This document shows positions 57,401 to 64,000 of a DNA stretch of 64,000 nucleotides, one piece after another. Under the pieces are notes generated by a model. It was not told where the DNA came from. It did no database searches and saw nothing but the letters and a program-made list of their open reading frames with translations. The stretch spans positions 806,001 through 870,000 of the forward strand of contig NZ_CP157942.1 of the NCBI RefSeq assembly GCF_040207875.1. The letters run 5' to 3'. Position 1 is the stretch's first letter; every line of letters begins with the position of its first letter. This DNA is from Wolbachia endosymbiont of Armadillidium arcangelii (GTDB lineage Bacteria > Pseudomonadota > Alphaproteobacteria > Rickettsiales > Anaplasmataceae). The position numbers and the translations under genes were made by a program.

Positions 57401-58404
57401 GATTTATTTCTGTTGATGTAATTCATAGCTCAGAATATGTGTTGCTTGATGTAGGTCAATGCTCTGGAAGAAATAGACGTAGTATAGGTATGATCTGTGT
57501 AGACTCACGTGATGAAGAAGACATAACAGAAGAAGAAAAAGAACAATGTATTAAAGAGTTATTCAATGCTGACAAGGTAGCAGAAAGAGTAAAGAATATT
57601 GAGTTTTATGATCAGCTTTTCAAGGTTTCTCAGAAGATATCTGAAGGTGAAATTATAGACAAAAATGTTGAAGAAGCATTTGTAGCAAAGATTAAAGACA
57701 TAGATCTGGATTCAATAGACCCAGAGATTAGAGATATTGTGAAGGAGATGAAAGAAGATAAAGAAGAAATAAAAAATATTCTAAGAAGCTCTGGATTAAA
57801 GGAAAAAATAGAGAGGGTGGCAGGAGATGCAGGCCTTACTTATAGAAAATTCTTAAATGATGAGAAGAGTGAATATCGCAATTTTATCAGCAGGATTACT
57901 AATAATAAAGAAGCCATGAATCATCTTGGTAGAGTAGGCAAAATATCTGGCTGGGCTATGCATGGTATGATGTATAGAAATCTTATAGGGGATATTATAA
58001 GTGATAATGCTAAAGGTGTAGCTATTAACCTAGGTTTTATTGGGGGTGGTCCAGTGCTTAGTAAACTTGCAGAAGTTACGTATGCAAAAGGAGAACTTCT
58101 TGCTTTAGGGGGTAGGCGCATAGGTAAACTTCTAAAAGCAGGATCATCTTTCCTTGGTCGTGCCACCTTAGGTTATATGATCTATGATTTGGTAAATCAG
58201 GTTAAAGCTTACAAAGCTGGTAATAAGGATGCTTTAGCAGGAATAGTAGGTGATGGTGTTGCTATAACAACAGATGTGGCAGAGATTGGCATAGAAGTCG
58301 CTGAAGTTTATGGAATATTAGAAGGTGTATCATCAATTACTGGGCCCATAGGAGCTTGTAGTATTTATAGGTGTAGATATTTACATGGCTGTGAAGACAG
58401 TTGA
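54451..58404 (+). CDS. Giant toxin-like protein, part 1: OTU protease, paired PD-(D/E)XK nucleases (CifB-like)
   Basis: 1317 aa. Residues 55-217 are an OTU cysteine protease domain: Asp61 and Cys64 in VPGDGSCLFWSV, the WGGEPEIKAMSKMLSARI block, and His212 in GKRNHYNF. The family cleaves ubiquitin chains. A first PD-(D/E)XK nuclease at about 480-610 shows YADIVLVP (Asp515), IIIELKAG (Glu535, Lys537) and an E-Q motif. A second at about 850-1000 shows GERIDMLVHG (Asp893), IGLELKTS (Glu917, Lys919) and NDQI. Paired nucleases are the hallmark of CifB proteins of cytoplasmic incompatibility. Furin-like RYRR-S (41-44) and RNRR-S (1007-1010) are visible. The C-terminus is a glycine-rich hydrophobic region, then 13 out-of-frame residues after GPIGA: the gene appears broken by a frameshift and continues at 58352. 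Secretion by type IV system is inferred. Confidence 0.85.
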   Translation: MFKTQYPTNHLKKEGVNLKITELSDKIQYIEQAKEFPQFKRYRRSDSESESRFKRIDVPGDGSCLFWSVTMAYLIPARDDGALFRQRYEALFGSEEAVTQNLDHIRSLVRNLSTANYDDAFANLVRNVFRNRVVDHISSHENEFRGFVTGSFENYLENMRKSNTWGGEPEIKAMSKMLSARISVSGATRSQYNSGNIQIQLFHVGAPGKRNHYNFGLEGGIVDNDVELAKGLKKVMGKGKPQDFELIQLLIEEAGKEVGISRQDEDFKSFELRFQSFVDQIPSYLHSVGKAGFFTHFFLGSFSTLLDTEVAKKLGIKEIYFRFDGAKTLKVAVIKNGEINSQEDVVDKVKLFVISESGSRTYTQEFDQGELKGVLGKHYSFIEDHLDKIKVKSIEIIKDTVHQGKIVVDVKDKGVDIEHNSEVQFKKVRKGLWRGLEVDIAKLAISNQRTVKASLRRILDKIYTTHSEYVDSLIYASRAREAAHHGFMVGVFMNFHYRYNLRVYPEQFAGRGYADIVLVPRGPDRALNSIPIIIELKAGADSNSTPDKALEQAEKYAQGFQPNVQRVLTTADDILYVGVNLDSPSPISDIKVSNRGGEIIPLFQDILESTKDWDTQTIGKKELKERVKDNLERIYHTFPGTPEKGDNHYFSRFLLGQSLLLSEDSGTSLKKYIFIYGDNIPTEVHPDSGRPVRLVVQRNREESSTNLDASHAAVTMVLIPENTGKLVYVINIVEANRKDVLNKALPLDRLGREIGDREIVELNLNFDTRYKLKFERYLTVKANEPISLEQYNERGVDKFQGTFKNVPYPNELKETFDKALDAQSSSVNEYNRLLEKIGEGIFPFKTLVNKEAHFQGILNGVFSYYSDLKLQESPETRALVLTEFQTGRGERIDMLVHGIKFVAQGGNAEEYTPIGLELKTSRQGKGAKALLKEANDQINKEYEKGVTYKTLTDGDEVKFIGVVFDKGAHNANSLILTSRTNEEGFISVDVIHSSEYVLLDVGQCSGRNRRSIGMICVDSRDEEDITEEEKEQCIKELFNADKVAERVKNIEFYDQLFKVSQKISEGEIIDKNVEEAFVAKIKDIDLDSIDPEIRDIVKEMKEDKEEIKNILRSSGLKEKIERVAGDAGLTYRKFLNDEKSEYRNFISRITNNKEAMNHLGRVGKISGWAMHGMMYRNLIGDIISDNAKGVAINLGFIGGGPVLSKLAEVTYAKGELLALGGRRIGKLLKAGSSFLGRATLGYMIYDLVNQVKAYKAGNKDALAGIVGDGVAITTDVAEIGIEVAEVYGILEGVSSITGPIGACSIYRCRYLHGCEDS

Positions 58405-61400
58405 AAAAGAAGATGAGATTGTCCATTTAACAGGGTGGGAAAAGTTTAAAGAAGGGTGGCGTGCATTTCTTAATATTCCACCTAAAGAATATATAAAAGA
58501 GCTAATGGATGAGAAACAAATTGATGACCAGTTAGTTAAAGATGCCATTGAATTTTTAAAAAATTATACTGATATTAAAAGGTATGTTTTTCCTACTGAA
58601 AGATTAGTTAAGGTTAACTGCATAAATAGGCTCGTCCATAAAATGTTTTATCCTACTGACCCTGGAAGGAGTAGTGATGAATACGATGGAGGATGTCCTA
58701 AGAAAGAATCAATTTTTGAGACCTGTTCCCAACATAATGTGATAAGATGTGATGAAAAATTTAAGTTAGATGATAATAATGCAGCATTATTAGATGCTAA
58801 ACGTAGTGATATAAAATGGAACAGAGCTAGGCCAGATAATCCAAGAGAAGGAGAGATATTTTGCCAACCTGGTTGTAAATCACATTGTGATTCCAATGAA
58901 TATAAATCTGCAGATGGTCCAACTTATTTTTGTAAGGATGCAATAGGTTTATCTTATCAAGTTAACAGAACGGGGAATGGTACTTACTTTGCTTTAGGGA
59001 AAGGTAAAGATGAAGCTAGAGGATTTAAAGATAGCTCTAATATTTTCCGAGTAGAAGATGGAGATAAGAATTTTATCGGTGGTGATAAAGACGATTTATT
59101 TATCTTATATGGTGACAAAATTTATGGAATGTTAGATGGAGGTGGTGGAAACAATACTATAGATTTAACAAATTTTGCACCAGATGTCAGTGAGTTAAAT
59201 ATTGAATTAGGAAGATGTGGAGAAGTTCCGAAAGAAGGAATGTTATTGAATGTATATAACATAAGTATGATAAAGGCTAGAAAGGACAAGAGAGATACTA
59301 TAATGTATTCCAATGCTTTTACACAATGTTATGTTGACGGTCAAGGCGGGAAAAATAAAGATAATCCTGATATTATTGAAGTTATGGATTGTTATTATGC
59401 GCAAATTGCAGTAAGGCCATATACTAAGGTTTATGATGATGCCAGCATAGGAAATTTTACCTACAATGTTTTTCCTGGGGTGGGAGATGCACAAGTTGAA
59501 CTGCGTACTGATTTCTTTGACTATTATAAGAAGCACAGCAATTTTATTTTTGATTGTACTATTGCTGAGTTAAAAAGCATCAATATTCAAGGTAAAGATG
59601 TTACATTTAATCTCTCACTATCAGAGCCTGATGAGATGTTTAATCTTACTGTCTCAAATAATTATGATGCTAATGTCAATTATACATTCAGTGATAATAC
59701 TAAAATAAAGATAGGTAAAGAAGGTAATTTATACGCACTACAAGCTACTGATAAACCGATTAGTGACATTATAAGGGATTATCCAGCTATAGCAGATAGG
59801 CTAAACATGACTATTACTGTAGAGCTTCATGATGAATTTGTTACTATTGGGCATGGAAAGAATGAGGTATTGTATAATGAACCTTCGCGTTGCAGCCACT
59901 TAATTGGAAATGGCGGTGAAAATGTATATGTGATTGATTCAAATTATGATTCAGTAAACATCTATGATGCTAATGAAGCAAGCTCAATCAATACATTGGA
60001 TTTACGTGGAGCAGTGAAGTCATTACGAGATTGGGAAGATGCTGAATACATTGGACCGAAAATATCTGGGTATCCAAGAGATTTATCAATTCGTTTACAA
60101 TATAGAAGCAGATCTGATTCAGAAAAATTAATAAGATTTCAATTTCCAATAAATTTAGTTAATGGCACAGATTGGTATAAGAAACTACATGTTATTTTAG
60201 ATAGCGCACCGATGCAAATTAAATATAGTGAGAGTGAAGATGACTGGAATTTAGAACCAATACCTTTAATTTTTGATGAGAATACTAAAATTGCTGTTAT
60301 AACGGTAAAAGATATAGAAGAGGGGAGTAAAATAATTGTACATAAACAAGCAGGGCAGTATGTTTTGTCTCGCTTAAGAAATGATTTGATGATAATTACT
60401 GATTCCAGTCTTGAGGAAAGCAATGCCTGTACTATGTTGTTTAGCAACTTTTATAAAGAACCAAAAATGGAAACTTTGTCCATTGAGTTCAATAATGTAA
60501 CAATATCATTACAAAAAGAAATGGGTAATGTTAGCGATAGTAAGTTGATATTTTGCCCTAGTTCACTAAGAATGAATGAGACATTGAGTATTAATGGTAA
60601 TGATTTACTAAATAACTATGACTGTCTTAAATTTGATTCAAATAAGATAGTTTTTTTTAAATCGGGTAATAATTTACTTTTATCATCAAATCAAGGAATA
60701 TTATTAATAGAGAGTTATTATTCTGATGCTCATGAGAGGTGGGACTTACCAATAGAGTTGAATAATAATACAATGGAACCAGAAGAGTTTAAAGAAAGAG
60801 CTGGTAACCCAGGCCTTTTAAGATATTATCAGCCAAATGAGCAAGGTAGATTACAGATTTATCATAATCAACCTATTGACAAAAACCACATTGGCTTAGT
60901 TGATCTGAAAGATAAGTCTATACTGGATTTTGATATGAAGGTTATGGATGGCAGTTTGGTGTTATCATATAAAAACAACACCTTTGTAAAAGTAGAGAAC
61001 TGGAATACTTACCAACCTGCAAGAGAAATGATATTTGCTTTTAAAGATGCAATAGTTTCTAATTCAAGATGTATAGCTTCTATTTGCAATCTGGAAGATG
61101 TTATAGAGGAGTTTAATAAAGAAAAAGCGGCTATTCTTCAATTGGGGAATGAGCTAGTTAATGCTATAGCACGAAACGACCTTGATAAAATTAAAGAGCT
61201 TCTTCTTGGCAAAAAAGTAAACGTAAACATTGATGATATTAAGAAAGATAATAATACACTACTAGCTTGGGCTATATGGGGAAAACGTTTTGAGGCTGCT
61301 GAGCTTCTGATTGATGGAGGAGCTAATTTTGATCATATTAGCAAAAATGTTAGAACAATTCTAGGTTTTGCTGGAGATAGGAAATACTTTGATATTGTGG

Positions 61401-63355
61401 AGTATTCAAAGAAAAAGCCTGAGGAAGAAAAACAAAAACCTGCACGACGCAGACGCCGTCATCATCATGGAGATCACAATCGTCATCATAATCATTTATC
61501 ACGTAAACCTCTTGCCATGGATTTAAGTAATCAACCTAAAATAGCAACAAGCAATGCAGTAAGGTGGATAGGCGCTGATGTTCACACTAGGGACAGCCAC
61601 GGTGAAACTCCTTTGCACTCAGCTGCTTGTTATGGTAAGCCAGAGGAAGTAAATTATCTTATAGGCAAAAGTGTATATATAAGTGGCAAAAATGGTGATG
61701 GTAAGACACCTTTTGAAGTGGCACTTGAACTTAATAGAATGGAAATAGCAAACCTACTTGCAATTGTGAAGGATAAGTATGGTTATACAGCTCTGCATTA
61801 CGCTGAAAGAGAAGGTAATTTAAATTTAGCTAAGTTGCTTTTCAAGAATGGTGCTAATATTTACGCTAAAAACAATGATGGTTGGACACCTGTACAACTT
61901 GCTGCTAAATACAACAATTTAGATATGGTCAAATTTCATATAGAAAAAATTATAGAAAAGAATACTAACATTGAAGAAAGAAATAATAAGATTAATGCTA
62001 AGAATAATTATGGTTGGACAGTTTTACACTACGCTTATGCTTTTGGTACACCTGATATGGTTAACTTTCTTACTAGCAATGGTGCTGATGCTAGCGCTAG
62101 GACGAATCACGGTAAAACACCTCTGGAAGTGGCACGTGAGTATAGCAACCTAGAGGTAGTAAACTTTTTTGAGAGGGATGGAGAAAGTGCACGAAGATAT
62201 AAGCGTCAAGGTGGTAGTATAGTTCAAAAGTTATCATTAGGTAGCATAGCCAACCAAAAATTAGAAGAGTTAAATTCCAAAGCACTGGATGAATTATTAG
62301 GTCAATTTAAATGCTTAGTACACCAGCAGCCTGATAGTTTGCGGCATAATAAAGATATACTACAACGTATTCTGCAAGAAAGTAAGGGAGTAGAGGCGTT
62401 GATATGGTTGATAGTAAGAGAGTATAGTATTTTATCGTTAGAATACTCTAATAGAACAAAGCGTTCATTATTAAAAGGCTTAGATGAATGTTTCAATACA
62501 GTTATTAATAAGAAGTTTGTCGTTCGTCTTGTGAAGTTACTAGAACATGACGATGTAGTACCAAGAGTAGAAAGGTTTATTAGAAAGCATAAAGTAGAGC
62601 TAAAAGGGAAAATATTTCGTAGTTCACAACAGCGTAGTCGTCGCAGCATTGAAGATGATAATTCTGCAATAGAAAGTACGAGCGGAACAAACAAGCTGTC
62701 TTCTTGGGTAAATGTTTTTGCTGATACTCTAGTAGGTGCTGTTAAAAGTATTTCTCAGTTTATTTCTTCTCCTTTTAAGCCGGCTATAGGTATGGAATCT
62801 TCTAAGGCTATTACAACTCAAGGTGCTGATATAAATGGTACGCTTCTTCTGCTAGATGTATTCGTAAGAAAGATTACAGGTCAAAAGTACATTTCTACAG
62901 TAGGTCAGTCTATATCTCCACTAGAAGCACAGGGTTATGCATTGAATATTATAAAGAGGTTTGAAAAAGTAGTAGAGCAAGCTGGATTAAAAAGTGGTTT
63001 ATCAATGCATCGATTAAATATTGATTATATGAGAATGCAGAAAGAGATTACTAAAAAAGTCATGAGTGGTAAATTTAATGAGATTTTAGGTATTTTAAAA
63101 TCATATATAGAGAAAGCATGTTCTGGTAAATTAAGTCTGAAGAAATTTGACAAGTTTATAGCTCAATTTAGTAAGGGGCTGCTAAATCAATCAATACAAC
63201 AGATATTATACAACGGAGATGGTAGATTAGAAGTTAATAATATAGAAGAACAGCAAGGACCTAAGAGTTATTTAAATGATACTTCTGTTCAAGGCCATTT
63301 GACTCGGGATAAGGTTAAATTAATTTCTCAATCTCATCTACCGAAAGGCCAGTGA
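58352..63355 (+). CDS. Giant toxin-like protein, part 2: pore-like segment, RTX-like region, ankyrin repeats, latrotoxin-like tail
   Basis: Open from 58352. The ATG at 58385 is only the first internal Met. The first codons ELVVFIGVDIYMAVKTVEKE complete the hydrophobic pore-like segment left unfinished in part 1, so both parts were one gene of about 2970 codons. By residue from 58385: a Cys-rich segment (100-185), an RTX-like stretch (FIGGDKDDLFILYGDK, YGMLDGGGGNNTIDL, 229-262), a long beta-rich region to about 900, an Arg/His cluster (1020-1040), ankyrin repeats (920-1265), then a helical C-terminal region like that of latrotoxin-type proteins. Furin-like sites RYKR-Q (1271-1274), RTKR-S (1357-1360) and RSRR-S (1417-1420) flank this tail. 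The last 13 residues are antisense to the neighbouring Rpn gene, so the 3' end may be altered. Confidence 0.82.
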   Translation, partial: ELVVFIGVDIYMAVKTVEKEDEIVHLTGWEKFKEGWRAFLNIPPKEYIKELMDEKQIDDQLVKDAIEFLKNYTDIKRYVFPTERLVKVNCINRLVHKMFYPTDPGRSSDEYDGGCPKKESIFETCSQHNVIRCDEKFKLDDNNAALLDAKRSDIKWNRARPDNPREGEIFCQPGCKSHCDSNEYKSADGPTYFCKDAIGLSYQVNRTGNGTYFALGKGKDEARGFKDSSNIFRVEDGDKNFIGGDKDDLFILYGDKIYGMLDGGGGNNTIDLTNFAPDVSELNIELGRCGEVPKEGMLLNVYNISMIKARKDKRDTIMYSNAFTQCYVDGQGGKNKDNPDIIEVMDCYYAQIAVRPYTKVYDDASIGNFTYNVFPGVGDAQVELRTDFFDYYKKHSNFIFDCTIAELKSINIQGKDVTFNLSLSEPDEMFNLTVSNNYDANVNYTFSDNTKIKIGKEGNLYALQATDKPISDIIRDYPAIADRLNMTITVELHDEFVTIGHGKNEVLYNEPSRCSHLIGNGGENVYVIDSNYDSVNIYDANEASSINTLDLRGAVKSLRDWEDAEYIGPKISGYPRDLSIRLQYRSRSDSEKLIRFQFPINLVNGTDWYKKLHVILDSAPMQIKYSESEDDWNLEPIPLIFDENTKIAVITVKDIEEGSKIIVHKQAGQYVLSRLRNDLMIITDSSLEESNACTMLFSNFYKEPKMETLSIEFNNVTISLQKEMGNVSDSKLIFCPSSLRMNETLSINGNDLLNNYDCLKFDSNKIVFFKSGNNLLLSSNQGILLIESYYSDAHERWDLPIELNNNTMEPEEFKERAGNPGLLRYYQPNEQGRLQIYHNQPIDKNHIGLVDLKDKSILDFDMKVMDGSLVLSYKNNTFVKVENWNTYQPAREMIFAFKDAIVSNSRCIASICNLEDVIEEFNKEKAAILQLGNELVNAIARNDLDKIKELLLGKKVNVNIDDIKKDNNTLLAWAIWGKRFEAAELLIDGGANFDHISKNVRTILGFAGDRKYFDIVEYSKKKPEEEKQKPARRRRRHHHGDHNRHHNHLSRKPLAMDLSNQPKIATSNAVRWIGADVHTRDSHGETPLHSAACYGKPEEVNYLIGKSVYISGKNGDGKTPFEVALELNRMEIANLLAIVKDKYGYTALHYAEREGNLNLAKLLFKNGANIYAKNNDGWTPVQLAAKYNNLDMVKFHIEKIIEKNTNIEERNNKINAKNNYGWTVLHYAYAFGTPDMVNFLTSNGADASARTNHGKTPLEVAREYSNLEVVNFFERDGESARRYKRQGGSIVQKLSLGSIANQKLEELNSKALDELLGQFKCLVHQQPDSLRHNKDILQRILQESKGVEALIWLIVREYSILSLEYSNRTKRSLLKGLDECFNTVINKKFVVRLVKLLEHDDVVPRVERFIRKHKVELKGKIFRSSQQRSRRSIEDDNSAIESTSGTNKLSSWVNVFADTLVGAVKSISQFISSPFKPAIGMESSKAITTQGADINGTLLLLDVFVRKITGQKYISTVGQSISPLEAQGYALNIIKRFEKVVEQAGLKSGLSMHRLNIDYMRMQKEITKKVMSGKFNEILGILKSYIEKACSGKLSLKKFDKFIAQFSKGLLNQSIQQILYNGDGRLEVNNIEEQQGPKSYLNDTSVQGHLTRDKVKLISQSHLPKGQ

Positions 63356-64000
63356 TTTCAGCGATAACATCAATAGAGACACCAGCTTTGAGTGAGTTTT
63401 TAGCGACTTCAATTTTACCTTCAATTTTACCTTCAATTTTACCTTCAATTTTACCTTTTTGATGGCCGATGAGGATGCCTTCATGAAGTTTTTCTTCAAG
63501 ACTAGATAAATAATCATCGGTACGTTTCTTAGCTTGGTCATAAGCAAGACGTTCTTCTTTACTCCAATTATATTGGTTTAACTCATCATAAGCCCTGCCA
63601 ATAATTAAATCACTTCCTATTATTTTTTTTAGATCCTCTTCACTTGTTTCACCGGCGTGTTTAAAAAAATAACACCATTTCTCTATTATATTTTCTAATT
63701 GATCTTCTCTTTTTTTAAATTTAGGTAACTCTATAAAAGTAAAACTAAAGTCTTTGAGATCATGTTCAAAAGTTATCTTATCAAAAGTAACATGATCAGA
63801 CTTATAAGCTAGCTTATTAGGAAATAAGATAAAGTCGGCAATGGCAATAAAGATAACGCCTTTAAGATCATGATACTGGTCACCTACATCAGCTTGACTT
63901 GAATAGGCCTTAGCGGCATAATATTGGGCACGTTTTTCAAAGCCAGTAGTTTTAGCGACTTGCATCTCAATTATTGTTTTTATCCCTGTAGAATCAACAC
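63315..64000 (-). CDS. PD-(D/E)XK nuclease family transposase (Rpn-like), 5' end outside window
   Basis: The frame is open to the window edge, so the start is missing. The first visible residues VDSTGIKTIIEMQVA hold the E-x-Q motif of the Rpn/PD-(D/E)XK active site, followed by KRAQYYAAKAYSSQ and KGVIFIAIADFILFP typical of the family. These proteins are annotated as recombination-promoting nucleases or transposases and are common in Wolbachia. The helical C-terminal part holds four GKIE units from a 12-bp tandem repeat (63408-63455), then the family tail LSVDEIEKLI. The 3' end overlaps the toxin gene tail to tail by 41 bp. Confidence 0.85.
   Translation of the reverse strand, partial: VDSTGIKTIIEMQVAKTTGFEKRAQYYAAKAYSSQADVGDQYHDLKGVIFIAIADFILFPNKLAYKSDHVTFDKITFEHDLKDFSFTFIELPKFKKREDQLENIIEKWCYFFKHAGETSEEDLKKIIGSDLIIGRAYDELNQYNWSKEERLAYDQAKKRTDDYLSSLEEKLHEGILIGHQKGKIEGKIEGKIEGKIEVAKNSLKAGVSIDVIAEITGLSVDEIEKLI
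63408..63455 (-). repeat. Four 12-bp tandem repeats in the Rpn gene
   Basis: Four perfect copies of TTCAATTTTACC, encoding GKIE on the minus strand. Copy number can change without a frameshift. Confidence 0.9.

Noticed and set aside
58340..58370. Programmed frameshift joining the two toxin ORFs
   Set aside because: No slippery heptamer, homopolymer or prfB-like CTT-TGA site at the junction. A simple indel is more likely.
1..64000. CRISPR array
   Set aside because: No regularly spaced direct repeats with unique spacers. The palindromic repeats are dispersed and irregular.

Overview
The window is AT-rich bacterial DNA that I read as a Wolbachia chromosome (Rickettsiales, Alphaproteobacteria). 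The evidence is a two-piece permuted tmRNA with tag ANDNFAAEDNVALAA, an alphaproteobacterial-type SspB, many short palindromic repeats of the CCAGTG..CACTGG type (some lying in frame inside genes), ankyrin-repeat proteins, abundant decayed IS110/IS256/IS481/IS66/IS4 elements and group II intron debris, and remnants of a WO-type large serine recombinase. No rRNA or ordinary tRNA gene and no CRISPR array was seen.

Layout: 1-1249 is the 3' part of recG. 1250-7360 is an IS110 graveyard (one intact, two broken transposases, with structured non-coding ends) plus a frameshifted unknown gene. 7885-19517 is mostly housekeeping on the minus strand: ppdK, guaA, ispG with a small secreted protein, ftsK and yggT. 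This block ends in sspB directly downstream of the tmRNA gene, with a consensus sigma70 promoter. 20339-28026 holds a broken ankyrin gene, obgE-eno (overlapping), the 3' half of murC fused in frame to a serine-recombinase tail, a SURF1 gene, bacterioferritin, an RDD membrane protein, a HAD phosphatase and a coiled-coil protein. 28263-37709 holds a dead IS481, fdx/DUF2125-like/ccmH, addA (minus strand), ispE/Mth938-like/znuB, a broken small gene and holA. 37693-46707 holds gltX, a large ankyrin membrane protein, a typA gene truncated by an IS66 remnant, a coiled-coil membrane protein, and valS carrying a 116-bp palindromic element inside its coding frame.

46757-54191 is accessory DNA: two coiled-coil genes separated by a dead IS256, a 5'-truncated group II intron with intact domains V and VI, a shattered serine recombinase, and an intact IS4 with 24-bp terminal repeats. 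Directly after it, 54451-63355 holds the most interesting locus: two long plus-strand ORFs (1317 and 1656 aa) that look like one giant toxin gene split by a single frameshift near 58350. In order it carries an OTU-type cysteine protease (Asp61, Cys64, His212), two PD-(D/E)XK nuclease modules with visible D..ExK residues, a hydrophobic pore-like segment, an RTX-like region, ankyrin repeats and a C-terminal region with several furin-like sites. This resembles the largest (type V-like) CifB proteins of Wolbachia/Rickettsia and the OTU-ankyrin logic of the Spiroplasma male-killer Spaid. No cifA-like gene lies directly upstream. The window ends in a PD-(D/E)XK (Rpn) transposase-like gene that overlaps the toxin's 3' end tail to tail.

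The conserved genes cover nucleotide and isoprenoid synthesis, central carbon metabolism, DNA repair and segregation, and translation quality control. The accessory genes point to host interaction. Several breaks coincide with A or T homopolymers, so some pseudogene calls depend on the accuracy of the assembly.
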